The notes beneath the pieces were generated by a model that searched no databases, had not been told where the DNA came from, and saw only the letters and a program-made list of their open reading frames with translations. The position numbers and the translations under genes are program-made. A DNA stretch of 64,000 bases, taken from Silene conica. Its lineage: Eukaryota; Streptophyta; Magnoliopsida; Caryophyllales; Caryophyllaceae. The stretch lies in NCBI GenBank assembly GCA_029255685.2, contig CM055318.2, positions 19,163,001-19,227,000 of the forward strand. Reading direction: 5' to 3'. Within the stretch, counting starts at the first letter, position 1; each line of letters begins with the position of its first letter. Shown one piece after another: positions 22,581 through 32,787 of the stretch.

Positions 22581-23889
22581 CCTGAATTAAAAAAAAAATA
22601 AAGTAAAGGAATAATACACACTTGATTCTCAGGAGGATGCTCTTCAAAATCATATGGACAATTTCTTTTATCATGGTGCGACATTCGTTTACAATTAGCA
22701 CACAACCTTTTTGGTTTTTTTGCTTTTATGATTGCCTTATTTTTGCTACTGACCAACCGCTTCCCACTACCCTTGTTCTTAGAGAACTTAGGTGGTAAGA
22801 CATTTCCTTCTTTTGGAGCCTTGCAGTTTAGAAGGATTTCCAATTCTTGTTCTTTTGTTAAAGCCTTTGGGTTTGGCTCCAACTTATCTCGGAATTCTTT
22901 TACAAGCTTAGCAAATTCTCTCACATCAGACTCTTTTTTTCTTTTGAGGATCCCCACAGTTGCATAAATCTCAGACCACATCCGAGACATTCCAAATTTC
23001 GGGCTACTAGTAGGATTGTAGTTGTCCAAAAGATTTCCATTCAAATCATTAATAGGGTTTCTAAGTGCATTCTTACTCCACCTACCCAAAATGTATTTCT
23101 CAGGTATTTCCTTAGTTTTACCCGAGCAAACCCAAATTATGTGATAACATAGAATACCTCTCCGTTCAAATAGTTTACAGGAACATCTCAGGTCCATTGT
23201 TCCTTTATTGTACTCAACTGTGTAGCTCTTTTTCTTGATCGCGTCTCCAACTATCAAAATCTCATATTTAGTTACAGGATCTGGTGGGGTGTATCCACCC
23301 ACACTACACCCATTTATCGAGCCCTTAACCTCATTTTGAAAGTCATAGAAGACTTCATGTGTATATACTCTCGCTCCATGGGCTTCCCAGTTTGAAGAAT
23401 ATAAGGTTTCAGGCATTGAATCATCACTCTGTGCTTCAAGAAGCTTTAGAGCATGCCTTTGTTGGTCGATGGCACTCTCAAACCTCATCCAAAACTCAAC
23501 CAAGGTCCCATATTTATTCTCAAATCTTTTAAAAAAACTATTAGCACTCTCTGATCTCTGTGTGGTTCTTAAAATGTTACCCATCGGAACATTTCTGAAA
23601 TACGTTGGTATCCATTTGTGTCTTTCAGCAAATTTTTCACTCAACCATATATTATCCTCTAACGAGAATTCTGTGATGACCTTAACCCAATTCTCCTCAA
23701 ATTCCTCAGGTTCCATATCATTGCTCCAAACAACATTGTTTAGACGTGACAAGAAGTCAGTGTCTTTGCAAATTGTGCTCCCAACCTTGTCTGTTACTTT
23801 TTTCATAATGTGCCACTTGCAAAACCGATGTCTTGCTGTTTTGAACACAACTGCATGTAACAAAATAAGATTACTCGAAAAAATCATCC

Positions 23890-24345
23890 TCTTTTATCAA
23901 CAGGTTTCACAAATATAGGCTTGTAGTTTCACAGAATACGAATCCAGTTTCACAAGTTAAGCTTCTAGTTTCACAAGTTAAGAACTCAAAAAATCAGGAT
24001 CTTTTATCAACAGGTTTCACAATATAGCCATCTAGTTTCATGAAATAAGTATGTAGTTTCACTGCCTAAGCTTCTAGTTTCACAAGTTAAGAATTCAAAA
24101 AATCAGGCTGATTTTTCAACAGGTTTCACAGTATAGCCATCTAGTTTCACAAAATAAGCATGTAGTTTCACTTCATAAGCTTCTAGTTTCACAAGTTAAG
24201 AACTCCAAAAATCAGCCTCTTATATCAACAGGGTTCACAATATGGCCTTCCAGATTCACAGTATAAGGATCTAGTTTCACAAGTTAAGCATGTAGTTTCA
24301 CAGTTTCAGCATCTTCAGCTTGTAGTGTCACAAGTTAAGAAAACT
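23890..24345. repeat. CTAGTTTCAC motif array, block 10 (transposase intron 2)
   Basis: About 25 copies. The higher-order unit with CAGGCTGATTTTTCAACAGG repeats here as in block 1 at 1690-2050, some 22 kb away, supporting common ownership by one element. Confidence 0.9.
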
Positions 24346-25569
24346 AGAAAAATTGCACGATATACAAACATACCAGGGAATGCCTTTTTTATTCTTGCAT
24401 CTTGGTCAGTGATAATGTAATTAGGTTCTTTTCCACCCATTTATTTCAGAAATTGCTGAAACGCCCACATAAATGCTTCATCGTCTTCATGATCTAAAAG
24501 AGCGCATGCAAATGTTATTGACTTTTTATGATGGTCAATGCCAGTGAAAGGGGTGAATATCATGTTATATTTGTTAGTGCCATAAGTTGGATCGAATGAA
24601 ATTGCATCACCCAACACTGAGTAACATCTCTTTGCCTCAGCATCTGTCCAAAAAATCCTTGTCAAAGCTTTCTCAAAATCGATTTCATGCACAAATTCTA
24701 ACCCTTTTGTGTCACGGAGGGTTTCCAAACGTGAGATAAACATGTCTCCATCCTTACTCTTAATGAAACACTTCAAATCCCGTTGGAAATTCTTGAATTG
24801 TGAAAGGGAAGCCCCCACATTTTCGAACCCTTCGACTTGCTCTTTGCATAGCTGGAATGTTAAGCTAGCCCCAACATTAACTCTTGAATTCTGGACAATC
24901 ATTTGCTTATGAAATTCATTCATATTTGCTGCAAGTTTATCAAATTCCCTATTTTTTACAAAGGTCACTGGGTGATTGTGACCCTCATGAAATTGTTCAA
25001 CGATGTACTTGTTATAATGGAACTTGAATTTGACCATTGCACGACAACCCCACCTTCTAATTTTGGTTGTTCTTGTAAATGTTTGCTTATTTGAACTTTC
25101 AGCCTCATCTCCTTCACTTCCCTTCACACCAGTTTTTGGTTTTGCACTTTTTCCAATATTTGAACCAGTTTCAGGACCAGTTTCACTTGCAACAGTTTCA
25201 AGAGGTCTTCCCTTCCTCTTATTATGGCCTTCACGATTACAAACCATGGCTTTAGTTCGAATATTACCATCACGAAACCTCTTCGTTGTAGATTTCCTAG
25301 CTTCAAAACCACAAGCAGTAGCATACACTTGATAGAATGTCATTGCCGACTGTAGATCTAAAAATAACTTCCCAACAGTAGGTGTAATATCTTCTGCAAC
25401 TCTGACAATCCATTCCTCACTACCACCCGGTGTGTGATTCACCAAAGTAATAGGCGTACCAACCGGTACTGTAGGTATGGATTGTGCTGTTAAAATTGTA
25501 GAAACCTCTCCGTTGGTGTTGAAAATGGAATCAGTACCTATATAAAGTCAAAACATATAAACTAAATCA

Positions 25570-26000
25570 GCCTTTTTTTTTTATCAGGTTTCACAATGTA
25601 AGTTTCACAGATTAAGCATCTAGTTTCACAGATTAAGCCTCTAGTTTCACAGATTAATCATCTAGTTTCACAGATTAAGCATTCAGTTTCACAATATAAA
25701 AAGACTAAACAAAATCAGACTTTTTAATAAGCATGGTTTCACAATATCAGCTTCTAGTTTCACAGTTTATTTTGCCTAGGATTCACAATATAAGAAAGCT
25801 AAACTAAATCAACCTTTTTTAATCAGGTTTCACAATGTAAGCTTATAGTTTCACAGTTTAAGCTTCTAGTTTCACAATATTCATAAACTTGAATTAAGTC
25901 CTATATTCACAAAATAGGCCCCTAGTTTCAGCCTTTTTATAATCACAATACAATAGTCATAAACTTCAATAGGTCCTACATTCACAAAATAAGGTCCTAC
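25570..26000. repeat. CTAGTTTCAC motif array, block 11 (transposase intron 1)
   Basis: About twenty copies lie between the donor at 26094 (GTATGT) and the acceptor at 25538. The first exon is only 52 nt, so the array sits close to the translation start. Confidence 0.9.
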
Positions 26001-26149
26001 ATTCACGAAATACAAAAACCGATCCATATATTCAACAAAATTGAGCAGAAATTGAATCAGAAAACAATAATGTAAACGACAAAAAACGACATACCTGATT
26101 CAATAGTAATATTATCATCAACCGTGGTGATATCTAGATTCTCCATTGC

Positions 26150-26640
26150 TATTAGAGCTGCAAAATAATCGAAAATAATGTCATAAGTAGTATGAACTCG
26201 AGAGGTAAAGAAAATCGTGAGAAAAATTGATCAAATTCGAACAATCGCATGAAATTCGAACAATCGTTGAAAATTCGAAGAATCAAATTATCAAATTACC
26301 TGAAAATTAGTCTTAATCTTCTTCCAAAATCAATTGAATTGAATTTGTATGTTGCTTTGATGGAATTTACGAACAATCGGAGTACCAAATCGATTTTGCG
26401 TTGAATTTGAGGTTTTTTTTTGGTCGTAAAGAGTTTTCTAGGTTGGAAGAGAGAGAGTGTATTTTGGGTTGGGTTTAATTATGTTTTTAATATTTTTAGT
26501 GAGAGAAAGTTTTTTGGCCCAAATGACAAGATTTGGTTTGACCCTAATTTTCAGCCCACATTGAATAATTCGCAAGGGAAGTCGACCCAACAGCATTAGC
26601 AAACGTGAATTTGGCCCAAACAGGTTATGGATGCGTGAGG
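26150..26640 (-). promoter_or_regulatory. Transposase 5' UTR and presumed promoter
   Basis: A 5' UTR intron is plausible (acceptor TTATTTTGCAG at about 26158-26168, donor-like CAG/GTAATTTG at about 26300). Upstream to the right terminus lies A/T-rich DNA without motif arrays. No clear TATA box stands out. Confidence 0.4.
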
Positions 26641-26688
26641 TTCGGTGGCCTCACCGTAAGAGGCGGCCTCACCGTAAGAGGCGGCCTC
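26640..26688 (-). repeat. Right terminal inverted repeat of the giant element, duplicated
   Basis: GGCCTCACCGTAAGAGGC occurs twice in tandem immediately before the TA tract. Its complement matches the left TIR apart from several substitutions. Confidence 0.65.
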
Positions 26689-26727
26689 TATATATATACA
26701 TATATATATGTATATATATATATGTAT
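26689..26727. repeat. (TA)n tract between TIR elements
   Basis: TA repeats with TGTA and TACA interruptions join the giant element to the next element. Confidence 0.9.
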
Positions 26728-27289
26728 AGAGTCGGGATCCGGTGAGAACCACCCTTATAATGAGAACCATGAGAACCTCACTAAATCTCCACCATATCTC
26801 GCTTCGAATGTTTCGTTGGATCATTTACCATTAGTTTAACTTATTCAAATACACACTTTAGTATCAATAAACAAAAAAATTTGATTTAATTAACAAAATA
26901 TATACTTAGTGTACGAAAATACAATTAGGCGTACTAAAATGGCTATAAATGCACGAAAACAACCACTACGTGCATGAAATTTGTTACATGCATGAAAATG
27001 ATTACTAGGTGCATGAAATAAGAGGTTGTACGTGCATTAAAACGAGTTCTAGGTGCATGAAAAATGATAGATGCGTAAAAATCGGTAGTAGGTGCATGAA
27101 AATCAATAAAACGTATCTCACTTTCATTTCCGTCACTAGTATATATTTTCTAGACCAAGAAATATGTTCTCTAGCCTTAAAATTCCATGCCGAATCCAAA
27201 TATGTCATTATTTTTTTTTTTAAAAAGTCCGTAAGGTAGAGTTCTCACGGTTCTCATTATATTGGTGGTTCTCATAGGATCCCAATTCT
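26728..27289. mobile_element. TA-flanked TIR element B1 (GGATCCGGTGAGAACC family)
   Basis: About 560 bp. The left end GGATCCGGTGAGAACCACC and a continuing ATAATGAGAACC pair with the right end. The interior has five or so TGCATGAAA-centred repeats. No transposase. It is closely related to B2 (27327-27887). Confidence 0.85.
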
Positions 27290-27326
27290 ATATGTATATA
27301 TATATATGTATGTATATATATATATA
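27290..27326. repeat. (TA)n tract between B1 and B2
   Basis: TA repeat with TGTA interruptions. Confidence 0.9.
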
Positions 27327-27886
27327 GGGTCAGGATCCGGTGAGAACCACCCTTATAATGAGAACCATGAGAACCCTCACTAAATCTCCACCAAATCCCG
27401 CTTCGAAAGTTTCGATAGATCATTTAGCATTAGTTTAACTTATTCAAATACACATTTTAGTATCATTAAACAAAAATTTTTGATTTTATTAACAAAATAT
27501 ATACTTAGTGTACCAAAATAAAATTAGGCATACTAAAACGGTTATAAATGCGCGAAAACAACCACTATGTGCATGAAATTTTTTACATGCATGAAAATAA
27601 TTAGTAGGTGCATGAAATAATAGGCTTTACATGCATTAAAACGAGTTCTAGGTGCATGAAAAATGATAGATGCGTAAAAATCGGTAGTAAGTGCATGAAA
27701 ATTAATAAAACGTATCTCACCTTCATTTCCGTCACTAGTATATATTTTCTAGACCAAGAAATATGTTCTCTAACCATAAAATTCCATGCCGAATTCAAAT
27801 ATGTCATTAACTTTTTTTAAAAAAGTGCGTAAGGTAGAGTTCTCATGGTTCTCATTATATTGGTGGTTCTCATACGATCTCAATTC

Positions 27887-27887
<1 letters not shown>
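27327..27887. mobile_element. TA-flanked TIR element B2
   Basis: This sister copy of B1 shares the GGATCCGGTGAGAACC terminus, the TGCATGAAA repeats and the CTTCATTTCCGTCACTAG segment, and differs by scattered substitutions. Non-coding. Confidence 0.85.
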
Positions 27888-27920
<33 letters not shown>

Positions 27921-27926
27921 TATATA
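27888..27926. repeat. (TA)n tract between B2 and B3
   Basis: TA repeat with one TGTA interruption. Confidence 0.9.
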
Positions 27927-28311
27927 GGGTTGGGATCCGGTGAGAACCACCTTACAATGAGAACCGGTGAGAACTCTTCCTTACGGAGTTTTTTTAAAAA
28001 AATTAATGACATAATTGGATTCGGCATGGAATTTTATGACCAGAGAACATATTTCTTGGTCTAGAAAATAAATATATAGTGACGGAAAAATGATAGGTTC
28101 GAAAAAATAGATAGTATGTGCATGCAAATAAATAAAACGTATCTCATCTTGATTTCCGTCACTAGTATTTATTTTCTAGACCAAGAAATATGTTTTCTAG
28201 CTATAAAATGTCATGCCGAATCCAAATATGTCATTAATTTTTTCTAAAAAAATCCGTAAGGTAGAGTTCTCACAAAGTTCTCATTGTAAGATGGTTCTCA
28301 CCGGATCTCAA

Positions 28312-28313
<2 letters not shown>
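27927..28313. mobile_element. TA-flanked foldback element B3
   Basis: A 387-bp near-palindrome. The left half (GGATCCGGTGAGAACCACC ... TTGGATTCGGCATGG ... CATATTTCTTGGTCTAG) is repeated inverted in the right half, giving a stem of roughly 160 bp around a short loop. No ORF. It shares its ends with B1, B2 and B5. Confidence 0.85.

Positions 28314-28395
<82 letters not shown>
28314..28395. repeat. Long uninterrupted (TA)n tract
   Basis: About 40 TA units between B3 and B4, the longest pure TA run in this part of the window. Confidence 0.95.
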
Positions 28396-28396
<1 letters not shown>

Positions 28397-29787
28397 GAGG
28401 CAAGATCCGGTGAGAGCGATCATTCGGTGCATACGGTGAGAACGACTTACAACCATTAGATTGAACTCAATATAACGGCGAATACAATACGCATAGATAG
28501 AAGAAAAGTAAAATCAAAGGGCTTAGGCGCACTAAAGACGGCGGACCTGATTAGTTCCCCCTAAAGGAGAGAATATAATTATATATAACAAGTTGCACGC
28601 ATAGAAGACATCCTTCGAACACACAGTATACAAAATCACATTAGAAAACTAATTCACTGACATCACTCTCATCATTACACTATCTCTCTCCTCCATAATT
28701 TCCCAAATATTTTTTGAACTCATCTGTTATACGGTGCTCGTCGTTGGACGGGGTTTAGACAATCTTTTATAGTTGCAAAAAATGTATTTATTCCGTCAAA
28801 AAATGTATATGTAAAAAGTAAAAAAAAAATGTATCTACACCGTCAAAAAAATGTATTTAGGGTTATGTACAAAAGTAGAAAAAAATGTATCTACTGCATC
28901 AAAAATGTATCTAGGTTTAAGTAAAAAATAAAAAAATATATTTATTCAGTAAAAAAAATGTATTTAGGTTTAAGTAAAAAATGTATCTAATCCGTTAAAA
29001 AATGTATATAGGTTTATGTAAAAAAGTAAAAAAAAAAATATATATCTAGTCCGTCAAAAAATGTATCTAGGTTTATGTAAAAAAACTAAAAAAAAAACGT
29101 AACTACTCCTTCAAAAAATGTATCTAGGTTTATGTAAAAAAAGTAAAAAAAATGTATACACTCCGTCAAAAAATGTATCTAGGTTTACGTAAAAAAGTAA
29201 AAAAAATGTATCTACTCCTTCAAAAAAAATGTATCTAGGTTTATGTAAAAAAAGTAAAAAAAAATGTATCCACTCCTTCAAAAAATGTATCTAGGTTTAT
29301 GTAAAAAAGTAAAAAAAAATGTATCTAATTCGTCAAAAAATGTATCTAGGTTTACGTTAAAAAGAAAAAAAAATGTATCTACTACTTCAAAAAAATGTAT
29401 CTAGGTTTATGTAAAAAAAGTAAATAAAAATGTATCTACTCCTTCAAAAAATGTATCTAGGTTTATGTAAAAAAAAATGTATCTACTCCGTCAAAAAATT
29501 TATCTAGGTTTACGTAAAGAAGTAAAAAAAATGTATCTACTCCGTCAAAAAATGTATATAAGTTTACGTAAAAAGGTAAAAAAAAAAAAAAAGTATTTAC
29601 TCCGTAAAAAAATATATCTAAGTTTATGTAAAAAGGTAAAAAAAAAAAAATCATCTACTCCGTCAAAAAATCTATCTAGAATGTGGGTTATGGGTATTTC
29701 TTAACCGTTGATTGTGTTTTAATCCAACAGACGTGACTCGTTCTCACCGTATGCACCGTATAATCGTTCTCACCCGATCCTAAATCT
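28396..29787. mobile_element. TA-flanked TIR element B4 with internal minisatellite
   Basis: About 1.4 kb. The left end GATCCGGTGAGAGCGAT plus GCATACGGTGAGAACGA is mirrored at the right by TCGTTCTCACCGTATGC and CGTTCTCACCCGATC. A subterminal CCATTAGATT occurs at about 28455. The interior from about 28775 is a minisatellite. No coding gene. Confidence 0.85.
28775..29690. repeat. Minisatellite of ~55-60 bp (GTATCTAGGTTTATGTAAAAA / GTATCTACTCCGTC)
   Basis: About fifteen units, each pairing AATGTATCTAGGTTTATG with an A-rich run and AATGTATCTACTCCGTC. ORFs across it encode only Lys/Tyr/Leu low-complexity peptide. Confidence 0.9.
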
Positions 29788-29834
29788 ATATATGTATATA
29801 TATGTATATATATACATATATATATGTATATATG

Positions 29835-29865
<31 letters not shown>

Positions 29866-29903
29866 GTATATATATACATATATATATGTATATATATATA
29901 TAC
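29788..29903. repeat. (TA)n tract with TGTA/TACA interruptions
   Basis: About 115 bases of TA-rich repeat between B4 and B5. Confidence 0.9.
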
Positions 29904-30295
29904 AGGGTTGGGATCCGGTGAGAACCACCTTACAATGAAAACCTGTGAGAACTCTTCCTTACGGAGTTCTTTTTTTTTTTAAATTAATGACATAATTGGA
30001 TTCGGCATGGAATTTTATGGCCAAAGAACATATTTCTTGGTCTAGAAAATAAATACTAGTGGCGGAAAAATGATAGATACGAAAAAATAGATAGTAGGTG
30101 CATGCAAATAAATAAAACGTATCTCACCTTAATTTCCGTCACTAGTATTTATTTTCTAGACCAAGAAATATGTTCTCTGGCTATAAAATGTCATGCCGAA
30201 TCCAATTATGTTATTAATTTTTTTTAAAAAAGTCCGTAAGGTAGAGTTCTCACAAGGTTCTCATTGTAAGGTGGTTCTCACCGGATCCCAAGTCT
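29904..30295. mobile_element. TA-flanked foldback element B5
   Basis: Sister copy of B3 (387 against 392 bp), again nearly palindromic over its whole length, with ends GGATCCGGTGAGAACCACC. Non-coding. Confidence 0.85.
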
Positions 30296-30327
30296 ATATA
30301 TACATATATATATATATGTATATATAT
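30296..30327. repeat. (TA)n tract between B5 and C
   Basis: TA repeat with TACA and TGTA interruptions. Confidence 0.9.
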
Positions 30328-30569
30328 CAGATCATAGAAGTCCACCTTTTATGTTGAGTCTTAGAGTCCTATTATAAGCCATTAGATCTAAAGCGGATGA
30401 ATTGTTGAGATTAAACAAAAAACACCCACCAAACATGTAATTAATCCACCCAACATGTAATTAATGGGTTGTCTCCCATAATTTCAAAACTCAAACCTAA
30501 TCCCCTCCCTCATTCCATCAACTGCCTCCATAACTCTCTCTTCTCTCTCTAACTCTTTCTTCTCTCAAC

Positions 30570-30574
30570 ACCAC
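30570..30574. repeat. Left TSD (ACCAC) of the Gypsy element
   Basis: ACCAC precedes TGATGCGTG and recurs at 39264-39268 right after the last LTR, so the whole 30575-39263 block inserted as one unit. Confidence 0.9.
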
Positions 30575-30734
30575 TGATGCGTGTCTATTTTATGATGTTT
30601 TTCATCTATTTTTACACGCATTTGGTCGCTCATTTACTATGTTTTAGCCCTTATTTCCCAACAATCGTGTACTTTCGTATTTTTATGCACTTTTGCAGGT
30701 TTATACGGAAAAGGGACGATTTAGCACAAAATTC
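30575..30734 (+). repeat. Truncated Gypsy LTR fragment
   Basis: It matches the start of the LTR at 31073 up to GCACAAAATTC, then switches to sequence equivalent to 37331 onward. AATTC is common to both parents at the join. Confidence 0.9.
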
Positions 30735-31072
30735 TTGTTCATGTTAGATTGCAGGCATGTTTCCATGGGTCGCAGTTAGGTGTGTGTCATTACAATGTAC
30801 TTCTTTCTATCTTCTACATATACTCACCCTTTGCTTCATGAGTGTCTCGAGCGTACCGCGAGAGTCCATGGTATAAAGTCTTTATAGTCTCTAGGTTTGC
30901 AAATTTGACGACCTTCTAACTCGTTTGCATGATTTGAATACTTTCTCATTTTTGTACTTGGCATTGGTATAGGTTTATATGTAAATTTCGCTCTGAGATT
31001 GAAATCGTTCCATTAGTTAAGATCGAGTCTATTTCTTGCTTGAGGGCAAGCAAGGGTTTGGTTTGGGGAATT
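30735..31072 (+). repeat. Duplicate of Gypsy 3' internal end, including PPT
   Basis: 338 bp nearly identical to 37331-37668 (one substitution noticed, GCAAATTTG against GCAAGTTTG), ending GGTTTGGGGAATT just before TGATGC. The related ORFs on both strands are repeat shadows. Confidence 0.9.
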
Positions 31073-32667
31073 TGATGCGTGTCTATTTTATGATGTTTTT
31101 CATCTATTTTTACACGAATTTGGTCGCTCATTTACTATGTTTTAGCCCTTATTTCCCAACAATCGTGTACTTTCGTATTTTTATGCACTTTTGCAGGTTT
31201 ATACGGAAAAGGGACGATTTAGCACAAAATTCATGTCCTCGAGTCTTTTGCATATTTAAGGAACGAAGGAAAGTCAACTGGAGTCTTTATTTAAGTGCCA
31301 AGAGTCAAATCAAGAAGAAAACCGGAGATTTTCTTTACGGATACGGTCGACCGACCGACTTTATGGGTCGGCCGACCAGGCCTAATTTTCATGAAGTCCA
31401 TAATCTTGAAGAAAGCCCAGAATTCGCTTAAGTCCGTAAAAGAGGTCGACCGACCCGGCCACCAAACTGGTCGACCGACCTCAGCGAAGCCCAGGAACAG
31501 TTTTCGGAAATAATTTAGGAATATGAGTCTTTAGAAAACTCTAATTTTTTGCCCTATATAAGCTAATCTTGTAATTAGGGTTAGATATGAAGTTTTCTCA
31601 TTGAGAGTTTTTAGATTCAGTTTTCAATTCAGTTTCTTAGTTAATAAGCTACAATAAAGTTACAATCTAGTTTTATTCCGTCTTTAGTTTTCTAATCTTT
31701 CAATAATTCCCAAGCATTCAATAAAGTTTGTTCCTTCTGCCCTAATTCCGACTTTGGTAATTACTCTTTTAATCTAGTTTTATTATTGTTCTTATTACTT
31801 TTGTTTTCAATTAAGTTAGAATTCCCAAGCTCTATTGAATCTTGCATGCTTAGATTATTATCTACTATGTTTTCTATGTTTATTCCCGTCTTTATTATCG
31901 TTTCAATTACCATGTGTAGCTAAATTTCATATGTTAGGATGTAGGGGATGAATATGCGTAGGTAGTAGAAATTCCGAGACCGACTTGTAGCAGAGCCGTG
32001 GTCGGCCGACTCAAATAATGGGTCGGTCGACCAAGGCGGCGGTCGGCCGACTGGAATAGCTGGTCGGTCGACCCACTCGCGCATGAATCTTGTTTCGTCT
32101 TTCCTTGTCGACTATAATATCCTACAATGAGACTGAAAGGAGACTTGTAGGACGTTAGTAATGACCTACCCAAGATTGAGAGATACGGGAAGGGCATTGG
32201 TTTACATCCTAAGACGGATAGGTTACTTAAGACTGAAAGGTATGTGACCTAGGATTTAGGAATCACCCTTATTGTTGACACCCAATAATTGTGAGACCTA
32301 GGAACTAATAGCATAGGCCGAAAGGAGCTATTATGTACCATAGACCGAAAGGATATGTTACACCCCTTACGCGACTGCAATACATGTCGACCTTAGGATT
32401 TATATTACCTTAGCTATTTATTACCCAAACATCCTAGCATCCCTTTTTATATATTTTTATTCTCATCTTTACTTCTTGTTTTATTTTAAATCTTTGCTTA
32501 GACTTAGTAATCAACAATCAAACCCCCAAATTTGTTACCCTTTTAAACATTAACACCAAACAATAAACATTCCCCACCTCTCTGTGGTTCGACCCTGACT
32601 TTCACTATCTATTGTTAAAGTTAGGAATTATAAATTTTATCTTTGGTACCCTCAACGACGGGCATCA
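31073..32667 (+). repeat. Gypsy LTR (functional 5' LTR)
   Basis: 1595 bp, TGATGCGTGTC to GGGCATCA. A TATA-like CCCTATATAAGC lies near 31553. GGTCGACCGACC or GGTCGGCCGACC words cluster at about 31345-31378, 31444-31480 and 32000-32073. Confidence 0.95.
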
Positions 32668-32672
32668 AATTT

Positions 32673-32690
32673 TGGCGCCGTTGCCGGGGA
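32673..32690 (+). other. Gypsy primer-binding site
   Basis: TGGCGCCGTTGCCGGGGA lies five bases after the LTR end. This is the PBS commonly seen in Athila-type elements (tRNA-Asp type). Confidence 0.9.
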
Positions 32691-32787
32691 GGTGACGCCA
32701 GTGTTTATTGTTTTTTTTTGTTTCTCTTTGTTTAAGGAACTTTTTGTTCCTTAAACCTTCTCACCATTTTCTTGTAGTTTCCATCTT

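Larger units (their letters stand above)
22220..26146 (-). pseudogene. FAR1/FRS-type MULE transposase, four exons, one nonsense codon
   Basis: Exons by eye: 26146-26095, 25537-24374, 23850-22622, 22306-22220. All junctions have GT/AG and coherent phase, summing to 844 codons. Domains: FAR1-type zinc-binding region at residues about 83-212 (ACGFEARKS ... HEGHNHPV), MULE transposase domain from about 330 (FDPTYGTNKYN, then TDQD and RHRFCKWH), RSESAN motif near 505, SWIM finger CSC...CYH at about 628-642, a C-terminal Cys/His knuckle near 790-805, and an acidic Glu tail from the GAA repeat in exon 4. The family binds element ends and catalyses cut-and-paste transposition; host FAR1/FRS transcription factors derive from it. 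Codon 383 is TAA (24443-24441) between QQFLK and MGGKEP. All three introns are filled with the CTAGTTTCAC motif. Confidence 0.8.
1006..26688. mobile_element. Giant TA-flanked MULE-like TIR element carrying F-box-like, Ulp1-like and FAR1-type transposase genes
   Basis: Both ends abut (TA)n. Inside them are imperfect inverted repeats: GAGGCCGGTCTCTTAGGG at the left, and GAGGCCGCCTCTTACGGT (minus strand) at the right, where the unit is duplicated. Between them lie a promoter-like region, three F-box-like ORFs (+), nine hairpins, an Ulp1-like gene (+) and a FAR1/MULE transposase gene (-). One dispersed motif, GTGAAACTAG or its complement, fills the noncoding DNA between both ends, which argues for a single element. 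Net of the 8.4-kb Copia (plus TSD) it is about 17.2 kb. FAR1-type transposases and Ulp1 genes are known cargo of plant Mutator-like elements. The single-element reading is inference; two adjoining elements sharing one motif remain possible. Confidence 0.6.

Noticed and set aside
28213..28413. ORFs of repeated Ile-Tyr, also at 40487-40718 and 29688-29879
   Set aside because: Translation of (TA)n microsatellites.
30946..32197. ORFs repeated at 30946-32197 and 37542-38793
   Set aside because: They lie in the duplicated Gypsy LTR and internal end, have no domains, and are kept similar only by recent duplication.
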